Origin: an uncultured Clostridia bacterium
GTDB lineage: Bacteria > Bacillota > Clostridia > Oscillospirales > Ruminococcaceae
Reading direction: 5' to 3'
Length of the DNA: 35,186 nucleotides
Assembly (NCBI GenBank): GCA_946617595.1
Contig: CAMOKN010000063.1
Span: forward strand, 1-35,186
Part shown: piece after piece, positions 1 to 9,300 of the stretch
How the letters are laid out: every line of letters starts with the position of its first letter
Position numbering within the stretch: position 1 is the stretch's first letter
Made by a program: the position numbers and the translations under genes
Notes under the pieces: generated by a model
Seen by the model: only the letters and a program-made list of their open reading frames with translations
Databases searched by the model: none
Told to the model about the DNA's origin: nothing

Positions 1-121
1 ATTTCGTCAGATTGTACAGAAATGACGCAGGCTTGCTGGCGCAAGTCAAGGAATTTCTGTGCAAGATGACGGAATATTCTGCAAGCAAGCGCTGTACGTC
101 TATTTGTGCGGTATTGCCTTA
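1..121. repeat. Probable truncated copy of the TTAAGGCAATACCGCA-ended palindromic repeat
   Basis: The stretch ending at about 121 reads TGCGGTATTGCCTTAA on the plus strand, the same terminal inverted repeat seen at 26371-26439 and 20692-20734. The other end is not seen and may lie left of the window, so the left boundary is inferred. Inside are imperfect complementary stretches (ACAGAAAT near 18 and ATTTCTGT near 52), as expected for a folded non-coding element. No open frame here looks like a gene. Confidence 0.4.
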
Positions 122-197
122 AATCACTGTCCGTAAATGAGCGCATAAATCCCAATGACGGGTCACTGCACGATAGGCCATTGACAGCACATCTGCC

Positions 198-211
198 TTT
201 AGAGGTACCCT
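198..211. repeat. Lone terminal repeat end (TTTAGAGGTACCCT) next to the sufB stop
   Basis: These 14 bases match the right terminal repeat of the MITE-like element at 26088-26247. They directly abut the sufB stop codon (212-214 on the minus strand). No matching left end is recognisable between 122 and 197, so this is a solo or decayed end. It suggests an insertion or excision just behind the gene. Confidence 0.4.
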
Positions 212-1138
212 TTATTTCAAAAAGCCGTTGATGATCTGCTCTTCTGCCTGAGCTTCGGTGAGTCCGAGAGTCATAAGTTTTATGAGCTGCTCACCGGCGA
301 TCTTTCCGATAGCGGCTTCGTGGACGAGCTGTGCATCGACATCGTTTGCTTCAAGTGACGGAACAGCGAGTATCTTTCCGCTGTCCATAATTATCGAATC
401 GCACTCGGTGTGACCGCTGCACGGGGCATTTCCTGCAATGCAGGCATCGAATTTCTGATATGATGAATCGCGTGCCACAGAACGTGATACAACGTCTGCG
501 CTGGAGCCTTCGCCGTTCAGCGATACCTTGTAAACACTTTCGGCATTCTGTTCGCCGTGTGTCATAAGGCGCTCACGTACTACGAGCTTTGCGTCTTTTT
601 TCAGTTCCGCAACAGTCGTTCTGTGGGTTGAATCAACTCCCTTTATCTGCGCCATTTCCATTTCCATGGAACTGCCTTCTTCCATATACACCTCGGTAAC
701 GGGATCGAGTATGCGCTTTCCGGAACCGTCCCCCGAACCGTAATGCTTCTCGACATAGCGGACCTTTGAGTTTTTTCCGACATAGAAGCGGTGGATACCG
801 TCATGCTCCGAATCCTGCTGTCCGCAGTTGTCGATACCGCAGCCGGCAACGATCAGCACGTCGCAGTCCTCACCTATAAAGAAGTCATTGTACACAGTCT
901 CTTTCAGTCCGCTCTGACTGAGAACAACAGGTATATGCACGCTTTCATTCTTAGTTCCGGGCTTGATGTGTATATCTATGCCGCTGCCTTCTTTTTTTGG
1001 CTGGATATCAATGTTTGCGGTAGTATTTCTTCCGACAGCCTGCCCGTTTGCGCGGAAATTGTATGCTCCCTCCGGGATATCGTGCAGATCTGCTATTTCC
1101 TGCAGGAGTCTGAGCTGAATAGGATCCATTTTAAGCAT
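212..1138 (-). CDS. sufB: SufB/SufD-family Fe-S cluster assembly scaffold (minimal SUF/SMS type)
   Basis: Cytoplasmic scaffold on which an iron-sulfur cluster is built, working with the SufC ATPase encoded just upstream. The 308-residue protein is much shorter than E. coli SufB (about 495) and has essentially the SufBD beta-helix core. The C-terminal part carries TECDS (Cys246), at the place of the conserved SufB cysteine, and HEAAIGKI (His273-Glu274), matching the His/Glu pair at the SufB-SufD interface. The start at 1138 follows GGAGGG by 6 nt, and this ribosome site lies inside the end of sufC, so the pair is probably translationally coupled. No SufS, SufU or SufD is nearby; the pair fits the two-gene minimal (SMS) systems of anaerobes and methanogens. 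The family is certain; the exact subtype is inferred. Confidence 0.9.
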   Translation of the reverse strand: MLKMDPIQLRLLQEIADLHDIPEGAYNFRANGQAVGRNTTANIDIQPKKEGSGIDIHIKPGTKNESVHIPVVLSQSGLKETVYNDFFIGEDCDVLIVAGCGIDNCGQQDSEHDGIHRFYVGKNSKVRYVEKHYGSGDGSGKRILDPVTEVYMEEGSSMEMEMAQIKGVDSTHRTTVAELKKDAKLVVRERLMTHGEQNAESVYKVSLNGEGSSADVVSRSVARDSSYQKFDACIAGNAPCSGHTECDSIIMDSGKILAVPSLEANDVDAQLVHEAAIGKIAGEQLIKLMTLGLTEAQAEEQIINGFLK

Positions 1139-1140
1139 AA

Positions 1141-1887
1141 TTATCCCTCCGTTTCTGCTTCGGCGATCTTATGGCAGACATTCTGAGCGTATTTGGTGCC
1201 GATTATATCAGGAAGTATCTCGTCTCTGGTCCCCTGTCTGCTGATCCTGCCGTCTGCGATCACTACTATCTCATCGGCGATCTCAAGGATCCTTTCCTGA
1301 TGAGAGATAACAACGATAGAGCGGTTCTTGTCCGAATTGCGCATATTCTCAAATATACGGACAAGGTTTCCGAAGCTCCAGAGGTCTATACCTGCTTCCG
1401 GCTCATCGAACAGCGCGAGCTTTATATTTCTTGCAAGAACGGTCGCTATTTCGATACGCTTGAGTTCACCGCCGGAGAGTGAGGCGTTCACTTCACGGTT
1501 AATATAATCCTTTGCGCAGAGCCCGACTTCTGAAAGATGATCGCACGCCTGCGCAATTTTTATGGGCTTTCCCGCTGCTATGCGGAGAAGATCGAGGACG
1601 GTCAGCCCCTTGAATTTCACAGGCTGCTGAAATGCGAATCCTATACCGAGATTTGCTCTCTCGGTTATATTTTTTTCGGTGATATCTTCACCGTCAAAGA
1701 TTATCCTGCCGGACGAATTTTTTTCGATGCCTGCTATTACTTTAGCAAGCGTTGATTTTCCGCCGCCGTTGGGTCCGGTTATGACAACGAATTTGTTGTC
1801 CGGAACTGTCAGGCTTATGTCACGGATTATCTCAATATGTTTTCCGTCGGATTCTGCCCCGAAGGAGACATTTTTAAGTTCAAGCAT
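1141..1887 (-). CDS. sufC: SufC, ABC-type ATPase of Fe-S cluster assembly
   Basis: Soluble ABC ATPase that drives conformational change in the SufB-type scaffold. The 248-residue length is normal for SufC. Motifs in order: Walker A GPNGGGKST (38-46), Q-loop QQP (88-90), signature SLSGGELKR (136-144), Walker B LALFDEP (157-163) and switch histidine ISHQ (His196). There is no membrane partner, which is as expected for SufC. The start at 1887 is preceded by AAAGGAG. The gene is first in a two-gene minus-strand operon, and its stop is 2 nt before the sufB start. A TTGCAT-N17-TATAAT promoter lies about 70-95 bp upstream. No IscR-like site or regulator gene was seen. Confidence 0.95.
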   Translation of the reverse strand: MLELKNVSFGAESDGKHIEIIRDISLTVPDNKFVVITGPNGGGKSTLAKVIAGIEKNSSGRIIFDGEDITEKNITERANLGIGFAFQQPVKFKGLTVLDLLRIAAGKPIKIAQACDHLSEVGLCAKDYINREVNASLSGGELKRIEIATVLARNIKLALFDEPEAGIDLWSFGNLVRIFENMRNSDKNRSIVVISHQERILEIADEIVVIADGRISRQGTRDEILPDIIGTKYAQNVCHKIAEAETEG

Positions 1888-1953
1888 TTTTCTGCTCCTT
1901 TCTGTACTGGAGTCTGTATAATGTCAATACCTCATAAAGACTTCAACTCAATT

Positions 1954-1982
1954 ATTATAATACAAATTTACAGAAAATGCAA
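1954..1982 (-). promoter_or_regulatory. Sigma-A promoter of sufCB
   Basis: On the minus strand, TTGCAT (1982-1977), 17 nt, then TATAAT (1959-1954). This predicts transcription starting near 1947 and a leader of about 60 nt to the sufC ATG. The rest of the 296-bp divergent gap (1888-2183) is AT-rich and shows no other recognisable feature apart from the opposing promoter at 2095-2123. Confidence 0.7.
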
Positions 1983-2094
1983 GTGCAGATAAAAAATCAT
2001 ATATGTTTTAAATGAAATAGAAAAAGAAACGGTCATTTTTAACAATTTACGATCAAAATTATTGTCTGATATTAACAAATGAGCGAATAAAAAG

Positions 2095-2123
2095 TTGACT
2101 GTAAAATACGAGCGTGATATAAT
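2095..2123 (+). promoter_or_regulatory. Extended -10 sigma-A promoter of the cohesin/dockerin operon
   Basis: TTGACT (2095-2100), 17 nt, TATAAT (2118-2123), with TG at 2115-2116 giving an extended -10. Transcription should begin near 2130, leaving a leader of about 54 nt. The ribosome site of the first gene is weak: AAGGA at 2165-2169 is 14 nt from the ATG. Confidence 0.8.
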
Positions 2124-2183
2124 ATAAAATAGTATATTATGGGTAATTATGTATTCAGATAAGTAAGGATATGATGATATAAT

Positions 2184-3575
2184 ATGAAATTTCTGCTCAG
2201 ACTTGTGTCGATCCTGACGGCTGCCGCAGTAATGGCGGCACTAATGACCGGAGTATCGTATGCAGATACTCTGAATGGGATAGCTGTTTCGTCAAGTGCT
2301 TTGCACCCCGGTGACAAATTTACAGTTACTCTGACAGTTCCGCCGGCTGAGGACGCCGATACGGTATCTGTGCGTGCGGAGTTCGATCCGGCTGCATTCG
2401 AAGTGATATCCTGGAGTCCCGATATCAGCAATTCTTTGTCGAATTACGGCGAAGGATTCTTTGTGGTATCATCGTCGAATGTTTCAAGAGCGATAAAACT
2501 CGGAAGCGGACTGACAATGAAAGCGCAGCTCTCGGTAAAACAGAACGCTGTTCCCGGAACATACGCTGTAAAGCTTGCAAGATCAAGCATATCTTATGTT
2601 TCGGACGACGGCATCACTTCTGTCGAGCTGTGGAAGCCTGCTGTGACTCAGGTATCAATAAAGATAACAGCTTCTTCGCCGGCTGCCGGGATCGGCAGCA
2701 CCGATACGGCGGATACGGCACAGAATGTTCCGGCGAACATTCCCACAGGCGGCAGCGGAATAAAGAATACAAATACAGCCGGAACAACGGTTCACGACAG
2801 CCCGATCCCGATAGATAATGAAGAAACGGAAATTCCGGTTGATGACGAACAGGAAGAGAACGCACCGGAAAGCACGGGAAATGCAGGTGCCTCGAAAATA
2901 TCACTGAGCAATTCACTTGCCGGATTGTCCGGCGGAAAGATCAGGCTTACAACACAAAGCGATTTTTTCGATAATGACTCGGTCATAACGCTGTCACAGA
3001 GCGATGCTGCGGAAAAAACAGCAGCCTTTGCACTTGAAAGTCTCGGAATGAACGGTCATGGCTGCTATCCGTTCGATATCGGGATATACGAGAAGCAGAG
3101 CGGAAAAACTATAGATTCGCTTGACGGCGGATTCATCGAAATAACAATGCCGATACCGCAGATGTTTGAAAAAGCGGCGGACAGGCTCTCAGTATATCAT
3201 ATTGTCGGCGGATTCCCACAGCTGATAAGAAGCAGTATCACGATCGAAGAGGGTACGTTCAGGCTCACGTTCAGGACAAATTCGTTCTCGCCGTATATGA
3301 TAGTCGATACGGTGGGAGCACCGGCAGTTACCGGAGACAATGCCGACACTTACGGCAAGCCGGCAGGTGCCGGAGACAATGCCGATACATACGTAAAGCC
3401 TTTGGGAACCGCTCCTGCAAATACCGGAAATTCCGGCGGCAGACCGTTAAACCCCAATACCGGCGGAGTTATTGTCGCGGCAATAGCTGTACCCGGTGCT
3501 GCGGCAGGCTGCATGATACTTGCACGCAAGCAGATCAAACGCAGAAAAAGAACTAAAGGAAAGGGAATTGAGTGA
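2184..3575 (+). CDS. Wall-anchored surface protein with one cohesin-like domain
   Basis: Secreted protein of 463 residues, predicted to be attached to the cell wall. Residues 1-27 form a signal peptide ending SYA. Residues about 30-160 form a cohesin-like beta-sandwich domain: a PGDKFTVTLTVP strand, an ADTVSVRAEFDPAAFEV strand, an AQLSVKQNAVPGTYAVKL strand, and a closing VELWKP motif shared with all five repeats of the 6304 gene. A Thr/Ser/Glu-rich linker (160-235) leads to a domain of about 140 residues (236-375) ending NSFSPYMIV, also shared with that protein. A GDNADTY-x-KP unit is repeated twice near 385-405. The C-terminus is RPLNPNTGG (420-428), a hydrophobic helix and a KRRKR tail, a sortase-type signal with NPNTG in place of LPXTG. 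It is first in a three-gene operon. The cohesin assignment rests on pattern, not on a search. Confidence 0.75.
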   Translation: MKFLLRLVSILTAAAVMAALMTGVSYADTLNGIAVSSSALHPGDKFTVTLTVPPAEDADTVSVRAEFDPAAFEVISWSPDISNSLSNYGEGFFVVSSSNVSRAIKLGSGLTMKAQLSVKQNAVPGTYAVKLARSSISYVSDDGITSVELWKPAVTQVSIKITASSPAAGIGSTDTADTAQNVPANIPTGGSGIKNTNTAGTTVHDSPIPIDNEETEIPVDDEQEENAPESTGNAGASKISLSNSLAGLSGGKIRLTTQSDFFDNDSVITLSQSDAAEKTAAFALESLGMNGHGCYPFDIGIYEKQSGKTIDSLDGGFIEITMPIPQMFEKAADRLSVYHIVGGFPQLIRSSITIEEGTFRLTFRTNSFSPYMIVDTVGAPAVTGDNADTYGKPAGAGDNADTYVKPLGTAPANTGNSGGRPLNPNTGGVIVAAIAVPGAAAGCMILARKQIKRRKRTKGKGIE

Positions 3576-3576
3576 T

Positions 3577-6285
3577 ATGAAAACAAATTATTTCAGAAGG
3601 ATAACAGCGGCATTACTCGCGGCAGGTATGATATCAGCGACTCCGGCTATAGACAGCATAGTAGGGGGGATAGTGAGTATCGGCGCGGCGGCGTATTCAT
3701 ACGGAAATGTGAATGTCGGGGGAGTAAAGTATCTAACTAATTCAAATGGTTCAGCCTATGTGGCAGGCTACGCCGGTCCTGAAACCGATATAAATATATC
3801 TTCGGAGATTACTGATAGCGAAGGCGAAAAATATACGGTCACTTATATTGGTGATGATGTTTTTAAAGACAATACTGAGATAACATCAGTTAAAATATCT
3901 TCCGGAATAGAATCAATAGGGGAAAGTGCGTTTGAAGGCTGCATCAATCTTGAAAGTGTGGATCTCGGCAATGTTCAGCAGATAAGTATATCTGCATTTG
4001 AGGGCTGTACGTCGCTTACCGAAATAGAATTTCCAAAAAAGTCTGCCGATAATAATTGTTATATAGATAATTATGCTTTTAAAGATTGTACCGGACTTAA
4101 AAGCGCTGTTTTATCTGACATTCTGATTCATGAAAATGACAGCGGAGATATTTTTATGTATGTAAACGGAATATTTGTTGGCTGTACTGATCTTGAAAAC
4201 TATTATCTTGATGACGATATTGACAGTCTTATAGAAATAGACGGTGTAATTTATACAGCTGACGGGAAGACGATAAAAGCATTTCCTGTGGGGCGTACTG
4301 AGTTTGAAATACCAGAAGGTGTTACAACAATAGGTGGCTTCAATTATTCTAATATAACAACTGTAACTATCCCCGGAAGTGTTAAAACAGTGGAAGGATT
4401 TTTCGGCTGTAAAAAACTGAGAACAGTTATTATAAACGAAGGCGTCGTAAAAATTGGATTCAGTGCTTTCTCAGGTTGCACGGCTTTAGAAAGTATTGAC
4501 CTTCCCAACAGTATTACAGAAATCGGCAGCGATGCCTTCAAATGCTGTATCGCTCTCGAAAGTGTTGATCTCCCCGATAGCATTATTAATATCGGATCGG
4601 ATGCTTTTTCGGGATGCTTTGCTTTTGAAAGTATAGATATACCCCAAAATACCCAAACAATAGGTGCCAATGCTTTTTCTGGCTGTCATAAGATCAAAAG
4701 CTTATATATCCCCGCCTCTGTTAAAGTGATAGGTGGAAATCCGGTGGCAAGCATATCCGGAGCATATTGCAACGGACAATATTTTGATTATGATGATATG
4801 CAGATAAAGGAGATAAATGTTTCTCCTGATAACAAATACTATAAAAGCATAGACGGTGTACTATATAACTATGATCTTACAGAGATAATAGCCTATCCAG
4901 CTGCAAAAACAGGCGGTTCCATAGAATTGCCGTCAGGAGTAAATAAAATATGGAACAGTGCTTTTTTAAACTGTGATAAACTTGAAAGTATAATATTTTC
5001 GGAAAATGTCACCGATATCGGATTTAGCGCTTTTGAAGAATGTGACAACCTGAAAGATATATCATTTTTTACTGATGAGAAGGTCGTTCCGGAACATATT
5101 AAATCAATATCACTTGATGCATTCAATTACTGCAAAAGCATAACGACTCTGAGCATACCTTCGTGTGTTACGAATATATTTGCCGATTGTATCATAGGGT
5201 GCAGCAGCCTTACATCGGTAACTATTCCGGAGAGTGTATCCATACTGCGTTATAGCTATGACTGCAAGCCAGATGACAGCGTTCCTCCGTTCTATGGTTC
5301 ACAGCTCAGCACTGTTTATGGATATAAAGATTCTTTTGCCGAAGAACTGGCTGACAAGGACGGATATGATTTTGTTTCTATAGGAGAAGCAACAAATATA
5401 CCGATTATACTGGAATGCACTCCCCAGTGTGAAATTTACTATAAGCCGGAAACGACCAAAGCAGTTTGGGTATTTATAGGAAGGATCCCGAAAGCAGAGT
5501 CATATAATATTTACCGTTCAGAGTCTCCCGACGGAGAAAAAACACTGATAAAAAGCTTAGATCAGATAACTTATGAAAACAGGTTATACGATAATGATAA
5601 TATTGATTACTATTGGTATTATATAAACAGGTCAATCAACTGGCTTCGTGAAGGCAGAGATGTGTGGGGATTAGGTTACAGAGATACCGATATAAAGCCA
5701 TACAAAACCTACTACTACTTTGCAACCTCCGTTGACGAAGACGGCAATGAATCCGGTTTCTCTGACTACGCAATGGTAAGCACAGGAGAAGAGGAGCCAG
5801 CCCCCGACCCTGAACCCGACGAAACAGCTATCTCCGGCACTCTTTCTTCATACGACCGCTCAATGGGAAGCCTTACGGTAAAACTCACTGACAAGAACGG
5901 CAAGACACAGACAAAATTCTCGTCGGACGGCACATACTCATTCAATGATCTTGATGAGGACGAGACATATACACTGTCATTCTCGCTGCCGAGACACGTT
6001 CAGAGAACATACCGGAATGTTGCTGCCGGAAGCGAGCTTGATCCCTCGCTTAACCTTTACGGCGATATAAACGGTGACGGCAGTGTTGATGCAAAGGACG
6101 CAACGCAGATACTCAGATATGATGCGGGAATGAACGGTCTTATACGAAAGCCCGACAAGTCCGAGGACGATTATCTCAAAGCTGTCGGAAACATTACCGG
6201 CACCGGCGCTCCCACCGCAAGAGACGCAACACAGATACTAAGGTATGACGCTGGTATCCCAAGCCGCCTGTCAAAATTACTGTGA
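3577..6285 (+). CDS. Secreted BspA-like leucine-rich-repeat protein with C-terminal dockerin
   Basis: The start at 3577 is chosen over an in-frame ATG at 3520 because it follows AAAGGAAAGGG, begins 1 nt after the previous stop, and opens with a signal peptide (MKTNYFRR plus a hydrophobic stretch). The 902-residue protein has about 20 LRR_5 (BspA-type) units across residues 85-600, with the repeated pattern IGxxAFxGCxxLExVxLP. A fibronectin III-like region with SYNIYRSESPDGE and TYYYFATSVDEDGNESG follows (about 610-740), then a carboxypeptidase-regulatory/CNA-B-like beta domain (748-825). The dockerin (829-898) has a good first calcium loop DINGDGSVDAKD and a degenerate second one, NITGTGAPTARD. 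It should bind a cohesin, plausibly those encoded on either side. The ligand of the LRR part (host protein, polysaccharide or another cell) cannot be told. The LRR region is more AT-rich than the dockerin end. Confidence 0.88.
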   Translation: MKTNYFRRITAALLAAGMISATPAIDSIVGGIVSIGAAAYSYGNVNVGGVKYLTNSNGSAYVAGYAGPETDINISSEITDSEGEKYTVTYIGDDVFKDNTEITSVKISSGIESIGESAFEGCINLESVDLGNVQQISISAFEGCTSLTEIEFPKKSADNNCYIDNYAFKDCTGLKSAVLSDILIHENDSGDIFMYVNGIFVGCTDLENYYLDDDIDSLIEIDGVIYTADGKTIKAFPVGRTEFEIPEGVTTIGGFNYSNITTVTIPGSVKTVEGFFGCKKLRTVIINEGVVKIGFSAFSGCTALESIDLPNSITEIGSDAFKCCIALESVDLPDSIINIGSDAFSGCFAFESIDIPQNTQTIGANAFSGCHKIKSLYIPASVKVIGGNPVASISGAYCNGQYFDYDDMQIKEINVSPDNKYYKSIDGVLYNYDLTEIIAYPAAKTGGSIELPSGVNKIWNSAFLNCDKLESIIFSENVTDIGFSAFEECDNLKDISFFTDEKVVPEHIKSISLDAFNYCKSITTLSIPSCVTNIFADCIIGCSSLTSVTIPESVSILRYSYDCKPDDSVPPFYGSQLSTVYGYKDSFAEELADKDGYDFVSIGEATNIPIILECTPQCEIYYKPETTKAVWVFIGRIPKAESYNIYRSESPDGEKTLIKSLDQITYENRLYDNDNIDYYWYYINRSINWLREGRDVWGLGYRDTDIKPYKTYYYFATSVDEDGNESGFSDYAMVSTGEEEPAPDPEPDETAISGTLSSYDRSMGSLTVKLTDKNGKTQTKFSSDGTYSFNDLDEDETYTLSFSLPRHVQRTYRNVAAGSELDPSLNLYGDINGDGSVDAKDATQILRYDAGMNGLIRKPDKSEDDYLKAVGNITGTGAPTARDATQILRYDAGIPSRLSKLL

Positions 6286-6303
6286 TCGGAAACGAGGTAA
6301 ATA

Positions 6304-9300
6304 ATGATGAAACGATTGAAAGCATTATTATTGTCACTGTCCATGCTGATATTTTCGGCTGTTCCGTCAATTCCGGCTTCGGCAGATACGGACGCAATTG
6401 TGACCGACGGTATCTGTACATCTGTGACCAGAGCTGCTCAGGGCGATGAGTTTTATGTGTATATCAAGGTCCCAGCTCAGAACAGCAAGGCTGATTCCGT
6501 CAGTATCCATGTAAGTTTTGAGGAAGATGTTTTTGAGGTGATCGAGTGGGATTCACACACCGATGAAGAATATGAAAAAATCGGAGAAAATTTTTTCAGG
6601 GCATCTCACGGAAACGCGGCTGCCGATATAGACCTTACTGAAGGTATCACTATGGAGGCAAAGGTAAAGGTAAAAGAAGATGCCGAGCCCGGAGATCATT
6701 CATTCAAAGTCGAAAAGAGCAGTCTGAGTCATTGGGACGAAGAACAGAATAAAGAGGTCGATCTGTGGACTGCCGGTATAACGGAGGCTAAGATCAAGGT
6801 CGTTGAGGCAGGCGCTGATACCCAGAATGCCGTTACAGGCGGCGGGATCTCGGTTCCGGATAAAACATACAAGCCCGGTGATACATTTGAGGCAAGCGTT
6901 ATTATTCCGGAGATACCGACTATGGCGGACAGTATATCGATCAGAGTGGAGTTTGATGAGGACGCATTTGACGTGATCGAATGGTCACCGTCCCAGCTTA
7001 AAGGCGATTGGTACGATGATGCGAAAAACAGCAACTTTAACGGGTTTACTCCTCTGGCAAACTGCAAAGGTTTCTTTGCTCTGTCATACGGCAGCAAAAA
7101 AGCCAATATTGATCTGTCTGACGGGCTCACGCTGAAAGCCACGCTTCAGGTAAAGAGCGGAGCTGCGATAGGCGATCATATATTCACGCTTAAAAATTAT
7201 GATATTTCTTTTGCCGATGATTATGACAGCGGTGAACCCAAACCCCTGTGGATCCCTGAGATCTATGATGATACTGTGAAAGTTACCGAAAAAGATGACC
7301 TTTCTGTTACCGGCGGCGGTATAAGTCTGTCCGACAATGATCTTACCGCAGGAGATAAGTTCGATCTGTTTGTAAATATCCCGCAGCTTTTGCGCAAGGC
7401 GGATCATGCAGAAATAAATGTAGAGTACAACAGCAGTGCTTTTGAAGTGCTTTCGTGGAATTCAGGCATAAGCGGCGTATCCGAAAAAGTGGACGAAACC
7501 AAGGGAATACTCAGCTTCACATACGACAGCAGCACAGCGGCACTTGACTTTACGGACTCGGAAATACTTATTGCAAATATGATAGTAAGGAGCGGCGCTT
7601 CAACCGATACGGAGACGTTTGAACTCACAAGCTGGAGTGTTGTATATACCGATGAACTCGGAGTAAAGCATGAGCTGTGGGATACTCCTGAAAAGAACAG
7701 AACTGTGTCTGCAAAAGTAAGAGCTATAAGCGATCTGACTGTAAAAAGCGACGGCATAAGTGTTTCAAGTTCGAGAGTAAGCGTCGGGCAAACCTTTAAT
7801 GTGAATGTAAAAATACCTGCGCTGAATCACGCCGCAGACAAGATCAATATAAAAGTTGAGTTTGACAGCGATGCTTTTGCGCTTGTCACATGGACATCTC
7901 ATCTTTCCGGAGTTAATGAAGAATCAGGAGAAAATTACTTCAGTGTGACAACAGGCACTGCTTCAAGTATTCTGATAAACTCACCCATAACAATAACAGC
8001 AAGGCTGAAGGTCAGAAACGGAGCAGTTCAGGAGAGATATCCTATCAGACTCGTCGCATCTACGATCTCATACGCAGATGACTACGGATATACGCACAAG
8101 CTGTGGAGCCCTAAAAATGAAACGGCTTATGTTAATGTTATCGGAACATCTTCCGACGACTCTGTTTACGGCGGCGGAATAAGGCTTTCTGACACATATC
8201 TTAATCCCGGAAATGAGTTCTACGTTTATATTGATGTTCCGGCAATAGGTGAATATGCCGATCATGCGGCGATCAGAGTTGACTACAATTATCAGGCTTT
8301 CGAGCTTCTGGACTGGGATCCGTATATCACAGGCGCAAAATCTACAAGCTATCCCGGATATTTCATCTTATCCGCGTCTAACAGCAGCAGGAATATCGAC
8401 CTCAGCCAGAGCCGTCGTTTTACCGCAAAAATGAAGGTGCGCAACACGGCACCCTCCGGATATTATAATTTTGAACTTTCCACCGGAAGATTTTTCTACA
8501 TGGATGATAACGGTTATGATACGCATGAACTGTGGAGCCCGGCGTACAAATATGCCGCACTGACAGTCGGCGCCGGTTACACCACGACCTATCCGCAGGT
8601 AACGATACGCGATCCGTGGAATGTTCCGGATAACTGGAATGTCGTGACCACCACAACAACACTGGAGACGATACGACGTCCTACAGATGACGATGACGAC
8701 GAACCCGATAAGATCGTTACGGAGGATCGTGATACGGCATATTATCCCGAAGATGATGAAGAAGACATAGATCCGTCAGATGATGATACAACGAGGCAGG
8801 CTTCGGGAAACATCGAAATAACGCTGGACAATGAGCTTGACAGTCTCACCGCCGGTAAGGTGGTATTAAATACCTACAAGAAGTTCTTTGACCACAGCGT
8901 TATAATAATCATAAGGCGCACGGCTGCCGCAAATGAAGCCGGAACATACGCCCTGAGAAATCTCGGAATGGAGAATAACGAAAGTTACGCATTTGATATA
9001 AGTCTCTATGACACTGTTACAGGGCAGTATATACATTCACTCGGGGACGGATATATAGAGTTTGATATACCTGTTCCGTCAACCCTTGCCGACGATCTTG
9101 CCGCCGTAAGGCTTTACCATACAGACGGCAATTACCCTCAGCGCATCGACAGCAGTATTATTGTAGAGAACGGTCAGAAGAAGATACATTTCCGTGCGGA
9201 TTCTTTCTCTCCGTATCTGATGACCGGAGGAATAAAGCAAAGCGGCGGCTCACAGCTTGTCGATCCCATTGATGTGAACGGCGGCAAGAGTGCCGGTCCG

